Positions 1 through 13,880 of a stretch of DNA of 64,000 bases are shown piece by piece. The DNA is taken from the NCBI GenBank assembly GCA_963575645.1, contig OY754472.1:25979401-26043400 (forward strand), read 5' to 3'. Positions within the stretch are counted from its first letter, which is position 1. Each line of letters starts with the position of its first letter. Origin of the DNA: Xanthostigma xanthostigma (Eukaryota > Arthropoda > Insecta > Raphidioptera > Raphidiidae). Both the position numbers and the translations under genes were made by a program. The notes beneath the pieces were generated by a model that saw only the letters and a list, made by a program, of their open reading frames with translations, was not told the origin of the DNA and did not search any database.

Positions 1-165
1 ATAATGGTTAATATGCAGTTTGCATTTTCTTATGAGATAATGATCCAAACCTAAAAGATATAGTGTAAATAGACTAACCCTCATGAAATAAAGCAATTTT
101 GCCTATCAGGACTCATTTGCACCTAATTGTCATAAAGCTTGTAAAAACTGCTTGTCTGCGTTAAA
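1..165 (+). repeat. Representative satellite monomer (ATAATGG phase)
   Basis: The first complete 165-bp unit. By eye the array consensus is about 51 G+C out of 165 (31%). Small dyads are present in the unit: ATGCA/TGCAT with a 3-nt loop (consensus positions 13-17 and 21-25) and GCAA/TTGC with a 2-nt gap (93-96 and 99-102). An AATAAA hexamer lies at 87-92 in most copies. The most constant stretches are about 91-103 and 140-152. The usual variable sites are 12-15, 33-40, 60-80, 104-112, 121-140 and 153-165. This copy is the subtype with GATAATGATCC and CCTAAAAGATATAG, seen also at 7,426, 9,241, 9,406, 9,736, 15,181, 15,346, 15,676, 22,936, 24,751, 24,916, 25,246, 50,5xx, 51,0xx, 56,8xx and 57,3xx. 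Confidence 0.93.
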
Positions 166-1980
166 ATAATGGTTAAAATGCAGTTTGCATTTTCTTATGA
201 GAGAATGATCCAAACCTGAATGTTATAGTGTAATTAGACTTACCCTCATGAAATAAAGCAATTTTGCCGATAAGGACTCATTTGCACCTAATTGTCGTAA
301 AGCATGTAAAAACTGCTTGTCTGCTTTAAAATAATGGTTAATATGCAGTTTGCATTTTCTTATGAGAGAATGATCCAAACCTGAATGTTATAGTGTAAAT
401 AGACTTAACTTCATGAAATAAAGCAATTTTGCCTATAAGGACTCATTTGCCCCTAATTGTCATAAAGCATGTAAAAACTGCTTGTATGCGTTAAAATAAT
501 GGCTAATATGCAGTTTGCATTTTCTTATGAGAGAATGATCCAAACCTGAATGTTATAGTGTAAATAGACTTACCTTTGTAAAATAAAGCAATTTTGCCTA
601 TAAGGACTCATTTGCACGCAATTGTCGTGAAGCATGTAAAAACTGCTTGTCTGCGTGAAAATGATAGAAAATATGCAGTTTCCATTTTCTTATAAGAGAT
701 TGATCCAAACCTGAATGTTATAGTGTAAATAGACTTACCCTCATGAAATAAAGCAATTTTGCCTATAAAGGCTTATTTGCACCTAATTGTCGTAAAGCAT
801 GTAAAAACTGCTTGTCTGCGTTTAAATAATGGTTAATATTCAGTTTGCATTTTCTTATGAGAGAATGATCCAAACCTGAATGGTATAGTGTAAATAGACT
901 TACCCTCATGAAATAATGCAATTTTGTCTATAAGGACTTATTTGCACCTAATTGTCGTAAACCATGTAAAAACTGCTTGTCTGCGTGAAAATGATAGTCA
1001 ATATTCAGTTTGCATTTTCTTATGAGAGAATGATCCAAACCTGAATATTATAGTGTAAATAGACTTACCCTTATGAAATAAAGCAATTTTGCCTATAAGG
1101 ACTCATTTGCACCTAATTGTCATAAAGCATGTAAAAACTGCTTGTATGCGTTAAAATAATAGTTAATATGCAGTTTACATTTTCTTGTGAGAGAATGATC
1201 CAAACCTGAATGTTATAGTGTAAGTAAACTTACCTTTGTAAAATAAAGCAATTTTGCCTATAAGGACTCATTTGTACCTAATTGTCGTAAAGCATGTAAA
1301 AACTGCCTGTCTGCGTTAAAATAATGGTTAATATGCAGTTTGCATTTTCTTATGAGAGAATAATCCAAACCTGAATGTTATAGTCTAAATAGACTTACCT
1401 TTGAAAAATAAAGCAATTTTGCCTATAAGGACTCATTTGCACGCAATTGTCGTGAAGCATGTAAAAACTGCTTGTCTGCGTTAAAATGATAGTAAATATG
1501 CAGTTTGCATTTTCTTATGAGAGAATGATCCAAACCTGAATTTTATAGAATAAGTAAACTTACCTTTGTGAAATAAAGCAATTTTGCCTATAAGGACTCA
1601 TTTGTACTTAATTGTCGTAAAGCCTGTAAAAACTGCTTTTCTGCGTTAAAATAATGGTTAATATGCAGTTTGCATTTTCTTATGAGAGAATAATCCAAAC
1701 CTGAATTATATAGTGTAAATAGACTAACCTTCATTAAATAAAGCAATTTTGCCTATAAGGACTCATTTGCCCCTAATTGTCATAAAGCATGTAAAAACTG
1801 CTTGTATGCGTTAAAATAATGGTTATTATGCAGTTTGCATTTTCTTATGAGAGAATGATCCAAACCTGAATGTTATAGTATAAATAGACTAACCATCATG
1901 AAATAAAGCAATTTTGCCTATAAGGACTCATTTGCACCTAATTGTCATAAAGCTTGTAAAAACTGTTTGTATGCGTTAAA

Positions 1981-2145
1981 ATAATAGTTAATATGCAGTT
2001 TGCATTTTCTTATGAGAGCATGATCGAAACATGAATGTAATAGTTTAAGTAAACTTACCTTTGTAAAATAAAGCAATTTTGCCTATAAGGACTCATTTGC
2101 ACCTAATTGTCGTAAAGCGTGTAAAAACTGCTTGTCTGCGTTAAA
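1981..2145 (+). repeat. Monomer subtype with GAGCATGATCGAAAC
   Basis: Carries AGAGCATGATCGAAAC and GTTTAAGTAAAC, and usually follows a monomer ending TTTGTATGCG. Other copies are at 5,116, 5,941, 17,656, 21,451, 29,371, 30,196, 33,66x, 45,76x, 48,57x, 52,69x and 54,84x. Near 52.7 and 54.9 kb the variant reads GTATAAGTAAAC. It is useful for tracing exchanges, because its loss at 20,750-21,000 marks the conversion patch. Confidence 0.82.
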
Positions 2146-2475
2146 ATAATGGTTAATATGCAGTTTGCATTTTCCTATGAGAGAATGATCCAAACCTGAA
2201 TGTTATAGTGTAACTAGACTTACCTTCATGAAATAAAGCAATTTTGCCTATAAGGACTCATTTGCCTTTAATTGTCATAAAGCATGTAAAAACTGCTTGT
2301 ATGCGTTAAAATAATGGTTAATATGAAGTTTGCATTTTCTTATGAGAGAATGATCCAAACCTAAATGTTATAGTGTAAATAGACTTACCTTTGTAAAATA
2401 AAGCAATTTTGCCAATAAGGACTCATTTGCACGCAAATGTCGTGAAGCATGTAAAAACTGCTTGTATGCGTTAAA

Positions 2476-2640
2476 ATAATGGTAAATTCGCAGTTTGCAT
2501 TTTCTTATGAGAGAAGGATATAAACCTAAATGTTATATTGTAAATAGACTTACCTTCATAAAATAAAGCAATTTTGCCTATAAAGACTCATTTGCCCCTC
2601 ATTGTCATAAAGCAGGTAAAAACTGCTTGTATGCGTTAAA
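2476..2640 (+). repeat. Monomer subtype with GGTAAATTCGCAG (marker of higher-order period)
   Basis: This strongly diverged subtype has GGTAAATTCGCAG, GAAGGATATAAACC and ATGTTATATTG, and in many copies continues with ATAAAGACTC, CCCCTCATTG and GCAGGTAAAAACTG. Starts: 2,476, 6,766, 11,221, 18,151, 22,276, 26,731, 31,021, 34,487, 39,599, 42,953, 46,583, 53,018 and 55,164. Spacings in monomers, without the foldback element, are 26, 27, 42, 25, 27, 26, 21, 31, 13, 22, 39 and 13. The local repeat unit of about 26 monomers (4.3 kb) is thus clear on the left and decays to the right. Confidence 0.88.
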
Positions 2641-2805
2641 ATAATAGTTAATATGCAGTTTGCATTTTCTTATGAGAGAATGATCCAAACCTGAATTTTA
2701 TAGTGTAAATTGACTTACCTTTGTAAAATAAAGCAATTTTGCCTATAAGGACTCATTTGCACGCAATTGTCGTTAAGCATGTAAAAACTGCTTGTCTGCG
2801 TTAAA

Positions 2806-3135
2806 ATAATGGTTAATATGCAGTTTGCATTTTCTTATGAGAGAATGATCCAAACCTGAATGTTATAGTGAAAGTAGACTTACCTTTGTGAAATAAAACA
2901 ATTTTGCCTTTAAGGACTTATTTGCACCTAATTGTCGTGAACCATGTAAAAACCGCTTGTCTGCGTGAAAATGATAGTCAATATTCAGTTTGCATTTTCT
3001 TATGAGAGAATGATCCAAACCTGAATATTATAGTGTAAATAGACTTACCCTCATGAAATAAAGCAATTTTGCCTATAAGGACTCATTTGCACCTAATTGT
3101 CATAAAGCATGTAAAAACTGCTTGTATGCGTTAAA
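2806..3135 (+). repeat. Linked monomer pair GTGAAAGTAGAC / ATGATAGTCAATATTC
   Basis: The first monomer has GTGAAAGTAGAC, TAAAACAATTTTGCC, CTTTAAGGACTTA, AACCATGTAAAAACCGC and GCGTGAAAATG; the next always starts GATAGTCAATATTCAG. The pair moves as a dimer, for example at about 3,631, 12,376, 18,481, 19,306, 27,886, 31,351, 32,176, 36,46x, 37,95x, 40,09x, 43,28x, 45,26x, 49,22x, 53,51x and 55,66x. Confidence 0.85.
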
Positions 3136-6100
3136 ATAATAGTTAATATGCAGTTTGCATTTTCTTGTGAGAGAATGATCCAAACCTGAATGTTATAGTG
3201 TAAGTAAACTTACCTTTGTAAAATAAAGCAATTTTGCCTATAAGGACTCATTTGCCCCTAATTGTCATAAAGCATGTAAAAACTGCTTGTATGCGTTAAA
3301 ATAATGGTTAATATGCAGTTTGCATTTTCTTATGAGAGAATGATCCAAACCTGAATGTTATAGTCTAAATAGACTTACCTTTGAAAAATAAAGCAATTTT
3401 GCCTATAAGGACTCATTTGCACGCAATTGTCGTGAAGCATGTAAAAACTGCTTGTCTGCGTTAAAATGATAGTAAATATGCAGTTTCCATTTTCTTATGA
3501 GAGAATGATCCAAACCTGAATGTTATAGTGTAAATAGACTAACCCTCATGAAATAAAGCAATTTTGCCTATCAGGACTCATTTGCACCTAATTGTCATAA
3601 AGCATGTAAAAACTGCTTGTAGGCGTTAAAATAATGGTTAATATGCAGTTTGCATTTTCTTATGAGAGAATGATCCAAACCTGAATGTTATAGTGAAAGT
3701 AGACTTACCTTTGTGAAATAAAACAATTTTGCCTTTAAGGACTTATTTGCACCTAATTGTCGTAAACCATGTAAAAACCGCTTGTCTGCGTGAAAATGAT
3801 AGTCAATATTCATTTTGCATTTTCTTATGAGAGAATGATCTAAACCTGAATATTATAGTGTAAATAGACTTACCCTCATGAAATAAAGCAATTTTGCCTA
3901 TAAGGACTTATTTGCACCTAATTGTCATAAAGCATGTAAAAACTGCTTGTATGCGTTAAAATAATAGTTAATATGCAGTTTGCATTTTCTTGTGAGAGAA
4001 TGATCCAAACCTGAATGTTATAGTGTAAGTAAACTTACCTTTGTAAAATAAAGCAATTTTGCCTATAAGGACTCATTTGCACCTAATTGTCGTAAAGCAT
4101 GTAAAAACTGCCTGTCTGCGTTAAAATAATGGTTAATATGCAGTTTGCATTTTCTTATGAGAGAATAATCCAAACCTGAATGTTATAGTGTAAGTAAACT
4201 TATTTTTGTAAAATAAAGCAATTTTGCCTATAAGGACTCATTTGCCCCTAATTGTCATAAAGCATGTAAAAACTGCTTGTATGCGTTAAAATAATGGTTA
4301 ATATGCAGTTTGCATTTTTTTATGAGAGAATGATCTAAACCTGAATGTTATAGTGTAAATAGACTAACCCTCATGAAATCAGGCAATTTTGCCTATAAGG
4401 ACTCATTTGCCCCTAATTGTCATAAAGCATGTAAAAACTGCTTGTATGCGTTAAAATAATGGTTAATATGCAGTTTGCATTTTCTTATGAGAGAATGATC
4501 CAAACCTGAATGTTATAGTCTAAATAGACTTACCTTTGAAAAATAAAGCAATTTTGCCTATAAGGACTCATTTGCACGCAATTGTCGTGAAGCATGTAAA
4601 AACTGCTTGTCTGCGTTAAAATGATAGTAAATATGCAGTTTGCATTTTCTTATGAGAGAATAATCCAAACCTGAATGTTATAGTGTAAGTAAACTTACTT
4701 TTGTAAAATAAAGCAATTTTGCCTATAAGGACTCATTTGTAACTAATTGTCGTAAAGCATGTAAAAACTGCTTTTCTGCGTTAAAATAATGGTTAATATG
4801 CAGTTTGCATTTTCTTATGAGAGAATAATCAAAACCTGAATTATATAGTGTAAATAGACTAACCTTCATTAAATAAAGCAATTTTGCCTATAAGGACTCA
4901 TTTGCCCCTAATTGTCATAAAGCATGTAAAAACTGCTTGTATGCGTTAAAATAATGGTTAATATGCAGTTTGCATTTTCTTATGAGAGAATGATCCAAAC
5001 CTGAATGTTATAGTATAAATAGACTAACCATCATGAAATAAAGCAATTTTGCCTATAAGGACTCATTTGCACCTAATTGTCATAAAGCTTGTAAAAACTG
5101 TTTGTATGCGTTAAAATAATAGTTAAAATGCAGTTTGCATTTTCTTATGAGAGCATGATCGAAACCTGAATGTTATAGTTTAAGTAAACTTACCTTTGTA
5201 AAATAAAGCAATTTTGCCTATAAGGACTCATTTGCACCTAATTGTCGTAAAGCGTGTAAAAACTGCTTGTCTGCGTTAAAATAATGGTTAATATGCAGTT
5301 TGCATTTTCCTATGAGAGAATGATCCAAACCTGAATGTTATAGTGTAACTAGACTAACCCTCATGAAATAAAGCAATTTTGCCTATCAGGACTCATTTGC
5401 ACCTAATTGTCATAAAGCATGTAAAAACTGCTTGTAGGCGTTAAAATAATGGTTAATATGCAGTTTGCATTTTCTTATGAGAGAATGATCAAAACCTGAA
5501 TTTTATAGAATAAGTAAACTTACCTTTGTGAAATAAAGCAATTTTGCCTATAAGGACTCATTTGCACCTAATTGTCGTAAAGCATGTAAAAACTGCTTGT
5601 CTGCGTTAAAATAATGGTTAATATGCAGTTTGCATTTTCCTATGAGAGAATGATCCAAACCTGAATGTTATAGTGTAACTAGACTTACCTTCATGAAATA
5701 AAGCAATTTTGCCTATAAGGACTCATTTGCCTTTAATTGTCATAAAGCATGTAAAAACTGCTTGTATGCGTTAAAATAATGGTTAATATGCAGTTTGCAT
5801 TTTCTTATGAGAGAATGATCCAAACCTGAATGTTATAGTATAAATAGACTAACCATCATGAAATAAAGCAATTTTGCCTATAAGGACTCATTTGCACCTA
5901 ATTGTCATAAAGCTTGTAAAAACTGTTTGTATGCGTTAAAATAATAGTTAATATGCAGTTTGCATTTTCTTATGAGAGCATGATCGAAACCTGAATGTTA
6001 TAGTTTAAGTAAACTTACCTTTGTAAAATAAAGCAATTTTGCCTATAAGGACTCATTTGCACCTAATTGTCGTAAAGCGTGTAAAAACTGCTTGTCTGCG

Positions 6101-8149
6101 TTAAAATAATGGTTAATATGCAGTTTGCATTTTCCTATGAGAGAATGATCCAAACCTGAATGTTATAGTGTAACTAGACTAACCCTCATGAAATAAAGCA
6201 ATTTTGCCTATCAGGACTCATTTGCACCTAATTGTCATAAAGCATGTAAAAACTGCTTGTAGGCGTTAAAATAATGGTTAATATGCAGTTTGCATTTTCT
6301 TATGAGAGAATGATCCAAACCTGAATTTTATAGAATAAGTAAACTTACCTTTGTGAAATAAAGCAATTTTGCCTATAAGGACTCATTTGCACGTAATTGT
6401 CGTAAAGCATGTAAAAACTGCTTGTCTGCGTTAAAATAATGGTTAATATGCAGTTTGCATTTTCCTATGAGAGAATGATCCAAACCTGAATGTTATAGTG
6501 TAACTAGACTTACCTTCATGAAATAAAGCAATTTTGCCTATAAGGACTCATTTGCCTTTAATTGTCATAAAGCATGTAAAAACTGCTTGTATGCGTTAAA
6601 ATAATGGTTAATATGCAGTTTGCATTTTCTTATGAGAGAATGATCCAAACCTGAATGTTATAGTGTAAATAGACTTACCTTTGTAAAATAAAGCAATTTT
6701 GCCAATAAGGACTCATTTGCACGCAAATGTCGTGAAGCATGTAAAAACTGCTTGTATGCGTTAAAATAATGGTAAATTCGCAGTTTGCATTTTCTTATGA
6801 GAGAAGGATATAAACCTAAATGTTATATTGTAAATAGACTTACCTTCATAAAATAAAGCAATTTTGCCTATAAAGACTCATTTGCCCCTCATTGTCATAA
6901 AGCAGGTAAAAACTGCTTGTATGCGTTAAAATAATAGTTAATATGCAGTTTGCATTTTCTTATGAGAGAATGATCCAAACCTGAATGTTATAGTGTAAAT
7001 TGACTTACCTTTGTAAAATAAAGCAATTTTGCCTATAAGGACTCATTTGCACGCAATTGTCGTGAAGCATGTAAAAACTGCTTGTCTGCGTTAAAATAAT
7101 GGTTAATATGCAGTTTGCATTTTCTTATGAGAGAATGATCCAAACCTGAATGTTATAGTCTAAATAGACTTACCTTTGTAAAATAAAGCAATTTTGCCTA
7201 TAAGGACTCATTTGCACGCAATTGTCGTGAAGCATGTAAAAACTGCTTGTCTGCGTTAAAATGATAGTAAATATGCAGTTTGCATTTTCTTATGAGGGAA
7301 TGATCCAAACCTGAATGTTATAGTGTAAATAGACTAACCCTCATGAAATAAAGCAATTTTGCCTATCAGGACTCATTTGCACCTAATTGTCATAAAGCTT
7401 GTAAAAACTGCTTGTATGTGTTAAAATAATGGTTAATATGCAGTTTGCATTTTCTTATGAGATAATGATCCAAACCTAAAAGATATAGTGTAAATAGACT
7501 AACCCTCATGAAATAAAGCAATTTTGCCTATAAGGACTCATTTGCACCTAATTGTCATAAAGCTTGTAAAAACTGCTTGTCTGCGTTAAAATAATGGTTA
7601 GAATGCAGTTTGCATTTTCTTATGAGAGAATGATCCAAACCTGAATGTTATAGTGTAATTAGACTTACCCTCATGAAATAAAGCAATTTTGCCGATAAGG
7701 ACTCATTTGCACCTAATTGTCGTAAAGCATGTAAAAACTGCTTGTCTGCTTTAAAATAATGGTTAATATGCAGTTTGCATTTTCTTATGAGAGAATGATC
7801 CAAACCTGAATGTTATAGTGTAAATAGACTTAACTTCATGAAATAAAGCAATTTTGCCTATAAGGACTCATTTGCCCCTAATTGTCATAAAGCATGTAAA
7901 AACTGCTTGTATGCGTTAAAATAATGGCTAATATGCAGTTTGCATTTTCTTATGAGAGAATGATCCAAACCTGAATGTTATAGTGTAAATAGACTTACCA
8001 TTGTAAAATAAAGCAATTTTGCCTATAAGGACTCATTTGCACGCAATTGCCGTGAAGCATGTAAAAACTGCTTGTCTGCGTGAAAATGATAGAAAATATG
8101 CAGTTTCCATTTTCTTATGAGAGAATGATCCAAACCTGAATGTTATAGT

Positions 8150-11100
8150 GTAAATAGACTTAACTTCATAAAATAAAGCAATTTTGCCTATAAGGACTCA
8201 TTTGCCCCTAATTGTCATAAAGCATGTAAAAACTGCTTGTATGCGTTAAAATAATGGCTAATATGCAGTTTGCATTTTCTTGTGACAGAATGATCCAAAC
8301 CTGAATGTTATAGTGTAAGTAAACTAACCTTTGTAAAATAAAGCAATTTTGCCTATAAGGACTCATTTGCACCTAATTGTCGTAAAGCATGTAAAAACTG
8401 CTTGTCTGCGTTAAAATAATGGTTAATATGCAGTTTGCATTTTCTTTTGAGAGAATAATCCAAACCTGAATGTTATAGTGTAAATAGACTAACCTTCATG
8501 AAATAAAGCAATTTTGCCTATAAGGACTCATTTGCCCCTAATTGTCATAAAGCATTTAAAAACTGCTTGTATGCGTTAAAATAATGGTTAATATGCAGTT
8601 TGCATTTTTTTATGAGAGAATGATCTAAACCTGAATGTTATAGTGTAAATAGACTTACCCTCATGAAATAAAGCAATTTTGCCTATAAGGACTCATTTGC
8701 ACCTAATTGTCATAAAGCATGTAAAAACTGCTTGTATGCGTTTAAATAATGGTTAATATGCAGTTTTCATTTTCTTATGAGAGAATGATCCAAACCTGAA
8801 TGATATAGTGTAAATAGACTTACCTTCATGAAATAAAGCAATTTTGCCTATAAGGACTCATTTGCCCCTAATTGTCATAAAGCATGTAAAAACTGCTTGT
8901 ATGCGTTAAAATAATGGTTAATATGCAGTTTGCATTTTCTTATGAGAGAATGATCCAAACCTGAATGTTATAGTCTAAATAGACTTACCTTTGTAAAATA
9001 AAGCAATTTTGCCTATAAGGACTCATTTGCACGCAATTGTCGTGAAGCATGTAAAAACTGCTTGTCTGCGTTAAAATGATAGTAAATATGCAGTTTGCAT
9101 TTTCTTATGAGAGAATGATCCAAACCTGAATGTTATAGTGTAAATAGACTAACCCTCATGAAATAAAGCAATTTTGCCTATCAGGACTTATTTGCACCTA
9201 ATTGTCATAAAGCTTGTAAAAACTGCTTGTATGCGTTAAAATAATGGTTAATATGCAGTTTGCATTTTCTTATGAGATAATGATCCAAACCTAAAAGATA
9301 TAGTGTAAATAGACTAACCCTCATGAAATAAAGCAATTTTGCCTATCAGGACTCATTTGCACCTAATTGTCATAAAGCTTGTAAAAACTGCTTGTCTGCG
9401 TTAAAATAATGGTTAATATGCAGTTTGCATTTTCTTATGAGATAATGATCCAAACCTAAAAGATATAGTGTAAATAGACTAACCCTCATGAAATAAAGCA
9501 ATTTTGCCTATCAGGACTTTTTTGCACCTAATTGTCATAAAGCTTGTAAAAACTGCTTGTATGCGTTAAAATAATGGCTAATATGCAGTTTGCATTTTCT
9601 TATGAGAGAATGATCCAAACCTGAATGTTATAGTGTAAATAGACTTACCTTCATGAAATAAAGCAATTTTGCCTATAAGGACTCATTTGCCCCTAATTGT
9701 CATAAAGCATGTAAAAACTGCTTGTATGCGTTAAAATAATGGTTAATATGCAGTTTGCATTTTCTCATGAGATAATGATCCAAACCTAAAAGATATAGTG
9801 TAAATAGACTAACCCTCATGAAATAAAGCAATTTTGCCTATCAGGACTCATTTGCACCTAATTGTCATAAAGCTTGTAAAAACTGCTTGTCTGCGTTAAA
9901 ATAATGGTTAAAATGCAGTTTGCATTTTCTTATGAGAGAATGATCCAAACCTGAATGTTATAGTGTAATTAGACTTACCCTCATGAAATAAAGCAATTTT
10001 GCCGATAAGGACTCATTTGCACCTAATTGTCGTAAAGCATGTAAAAACTGCTTGTCTGCTTTAAAATAATGGTTAATATGCAGTTTGCATTTTCTTATGA
10101 GAGAATGATCCAAACCTGAATGTTATAGTGTAAATAGACTTAACTTCATGAAATAAAGCAATTTTGCCTATAAGGACTCATTTGCCCCTAATTGTCATAA
10201 AGCATGTAAAAACTGCTTGTATGCGTTAAAATAATGGCTAATATGCAGTTTGCATTTTCTTATGAGAGAATGATCCAAACCTGAATGTTATAGTGTAAAT
10301 AGACTTACCTTTGTAAAATAAAGCAATTTTGCCTATAAGGACTCATTTGCACGCAATTGTCGTGAAGCATGTAAAAACTGCTTGTCTGCGTGAAAATGAT
10401 AGAAAATATGCAGTTTCCATTTTCTTATAAGAGATTGATCCAAACCTGAATGTTATAGTGTAAATAGACTTACCCTCATGAAATAAAGCAATTTTGCCTA
10501 TAAAGGCTTATTTGCACCTAATTGTCGTAAAGCATGTAAAAACTGCTTGTCTGCGTTTAAATAATGGTTAATATTCAGTTTGCATTTTCTTATGAGAGAA
10601 TGATCCAAACCTGAATGGTATAGTGTAAATAGACTTACCCTCATGAAATAATGCAATTTTGTCTATAAGGACTTATTTGCACCTAATTGTCGTAAACCAT
10701 GTAAAAACTGCTTGGCTGCGTGAAAATGATAGTCAATATTCAGTTTGCATTTTCTTATGAGAGAATGATCCAAACCTGAATATTATAGTGTAAATAGACT
10801 TACCCTTATGAAATAAAGCAATTTTGCCTATAAGGACTCATTTGCACCTAATTGTCATAAAGCATGTAAAAACTGCTTGTATGCGTTAAAATAATAGTTA
10901 ATATGCAGTTTACATTTTCTTGTGAGAGAATGATCCAAACCTGAATGTTATAGTGTAAGTAAACTTACCTTTGTAAAATAAAGCAATTTTGCCTATAAGG
11001 ACTCATTTGCACCTAATTGTCGTAAAGCATGTAAAAACTGCCTGTCTGCGTTAAAATAATGGTTAATATGCAGTTTGCATTTTCTTATGAGAGAATAATC

Positions 11101-11176
11101 CAAACCTGAATGTTATAGTCTAAATAGACTTACCTTTGAAAAATAAAGCAATTTTGCCTATAAGGACTCATTTGCA
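8150..11176 (+). repeat. 3-kb segment present three times, copy 1
   Basis: This 18-monomer run recurs at about 14,090-17,116 (+5,940, 36 monomers) and about 23,660-26,686 (+15,510). Its end is sharp: here and in the third copy the next block reads ACGCAAATGTCGTG, leading into the GGTAAATTCGCAG monomer, while the second copy reads ACGCAATTGTCGTG and goes elsewhere. The run contains the GATAATGATCC, GTTAAAATGCAG, GCTAATATG and ATGATAGAAAATATG monomers in fixed order. Confidence 0.8.
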
Positions 11177-13880
11177 CGCAAATGTCGTGAAGCATGTAAA
11201 AACTGCTTGTATGCGTTAAAATAATGGTAAATTCGCAGTTTGCTTTTTCTTATGAGAGAAGGATATAAACCTAAATGTTATATTGTAAATAGACTTACCT
11301 TCATAAAATAAAGCAATTTTGCCTATAAAGACTCATTTGCCCCTCATTGTCATAAAGCAGGTAAAAACTGCTTGTATGCGTTAAAATAATAGTTAATATG
11401 CAGTTTGCATTTTCTTATGAGAGAATGATCCAAACCTGAATTTTATAGTGTAAATTGACTTACCTTTGTAAAATAAAGCAATTTTGCCTATAAGGACTCA
11501 TTTGCACGCAATTGTCGTGAAGCATGTAAAAACTGCTTGTCTGCGTTAAAATAATGGTTAATATGCAGTTTGCATTTTCTTATGAGAGAATGATCCAAAC
11601 CTGAATGTTATAGTGTAAGTAAACTTACCTTTGTAAAATAAAGCAATTTTGCCTATAAGGACTCATTTGCCCCTAATTGTCATAAAGCATGTAAAAACTG
11701 CTTGTCTGCGTGAAAATGATAGTCAATATTCAGTTTGCATTTTCTTATGAGAGAATGATCTAAACCTGAATATTATAGTGTAAATAGACTTACCCTCATG
11801 AAATAAAGCAATTTTGCCTATAAGGACTCATTTGCACCTAATTGTCATAAAGCATGTAAAAACTGCTTGTATGCGTTAAAATAATAGTTAATATGCAGTT
11901 TGCATTTTCTTGTGAGAGAATGATCCAAACCTGAATGTTATAGTGTAAGTAAACTTACCTTTGTAAAATAAAGCAATTTTGCCTATAAGGACTCATTTGC
12001 CCCTAATTGTCATAAAGCATGTAAAAACTGCTTGTATGCGTTAAAATAATGGTTAATATGCAGTTTGCATTTTCTTATGAGAGAATGATCCAAACCTGAA
12101 TGTTATAGTCTAAATAGACTTACCTTTGAAAAATAAAGCAATTTTGCCTATAAGGACTCATTTGCACGCAATTGTCGTGAAGCATGTAAAAACTGCTTGT
12201 CTGCGTTAAAATGATAGTAAATATGCAGTTTCCATTTTCTTATGAGAGAATGATCCAAACCTGAATGTTATAGTGTAAATAGACTAACCCTCATGAAATA
12301 AAGCAATTTTGCCTATCAGGACTCATTTGCACCTAATTGTCATAAAGCATGTAAAAACTGCTTGTAGGCGTTAAAATAATGGTTAATATGCAGTTTGCAT
12401 TTTCTTATGAGAGAATGATCCAAACCTGAATGTTATAGTGAAAGTAGACTTACCTTTGTGAAATAAAACAATTTTGCCTTTAAGGACTTATTTGCACCTA
12501 ATTGTCGTAAACCATGTAAAAACCGCTTGTCTGCGTGAAAATGATAGTCAATATTCAGTTTGCATTTTCTTATGAGAGAATGATCTAAACCTGAATATTA
12601 TAGTGTAAATAGACTTACCCTCATGAAATAAAGCAATTTTGCCTATAAGGACCTATTTGCACCTAATTGTCATAAAGCATGTAAAAACTGCTTGTATGCG
12701 TTAAAATAATAGTTAATATGCAGTTTGCATTTTCTTGTGAGAGAATGATCCAAACCTGAATGTTATAGTGTAAGTAAACTTACCTTTGTAAAATAAAGCA
12801 ATTTTGCCTATAAGGACTCATTTGCACCTAATTGTCGTAAAGCATGTAAAAACTGCCTGTCTGCGTTAAAATAATGGTTAATATGCAGTTTGCATTTTCT
12901 TATGAGAGAATAATCCAAACCTGAATGTTATAGTGTAAGTAAACTTACTTTTGTAAAATAAAGCAATTTTGCCTATAAGGACTCATTTGCCCCTAATTGT
13001 CATAAAGCATGTAAAAACTGCTTGTATGCGTTAAAATAATGGTTAATATGCAGTTTGCATTTTTTTATGAGAGAATGATCTAAACCTGAATGTTATAGTG
13101 TAAATAGACTAACCCTCATGAAATCAGGCAATTTTGCCTATAAGGACTCATTTGCCCCTAATTGTCATAAAGCATGTAAAAACTGCTTGTATGCGTTAAA
13201 ATAATGGTTAATATGCAGTTTGCATTTTCTTATGAGAGAATGATCCAAACCTGAATGTTATAGTCTAAATAGACTTACCTTTGAAAAATAAAGCAATTTT
13301 GCCTATAAGGACTCATTTGCACGCAATTGTCGTGAAGCATGTAAAAACTGCTTGTCTGCGTTAAAATGATAGTAAATATGCAGTTTGCATTTTCTTATGA
13401 GAGAATGATCCAAACCTGAATTTTATAGAATAAGTAAACTTACCTTTGTGAAATAAAGCAATTTTGCCTATAAGGACTCATTTGTACCTAATTGTCGTAA
13501 AGCATGTAAAAACTGCTTTTCTGCGTTAAAATAATGGTTAATATGCAGTTTGCATTTTCTTATGAGAGAATAATCCAAACCTGAATTATATAGTGTAAAT
13601 AGACTAACCTTCATTAAATAAAGCAATTTTGCCTATAAGGACTCATTTGCCCCTAATTGTCATAAAGCATGTAAAAACTGCTTGTATGCGTTAAAATAAT
13701 GGTTAATATGCAGTTTGCATTTTCTTATGAGAGAATGATCCAAACCTGAATGTTATAGTATAAATAGACTAACCATCATGAAATAAAGCAATTTTGCCTA
13801 TAAGGACTCATTTGCACCTAATTGTCATAAAGCTTGTAAAAACTGTTTGTATGCGTTAAAATAATAGTTAATATGCAGTT

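Larger units (their letters stand above)
1..13880 (+). repeat. Higher-order repeat, copy 1
   Basis: The ordered series of monomer variants in this stretch is repeated almost exactly 15.5 kb downstream. Markers: the GAAATCAGGC variant at 4,378 recurs at 20,053 (+15,675). AAAACCTGAATTTTATAG at 5,491 recurs at 21,001 (+15,510). The odd TCAGGACTTTTTTGC at 9,511 recurs at 25,021 (+15,510). AAATCAGGC at 13,123 recurs at 28,633 (+15,510). Correspondence stops at about 13,880, where this copy has CTTGTGAGAGAATG and the other has CTTATGAGAGCATG. The unit holds about 84 monomers up to that break; the full repeat period is 94-95 monomers including the linking tail. Confidence 0.9.
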
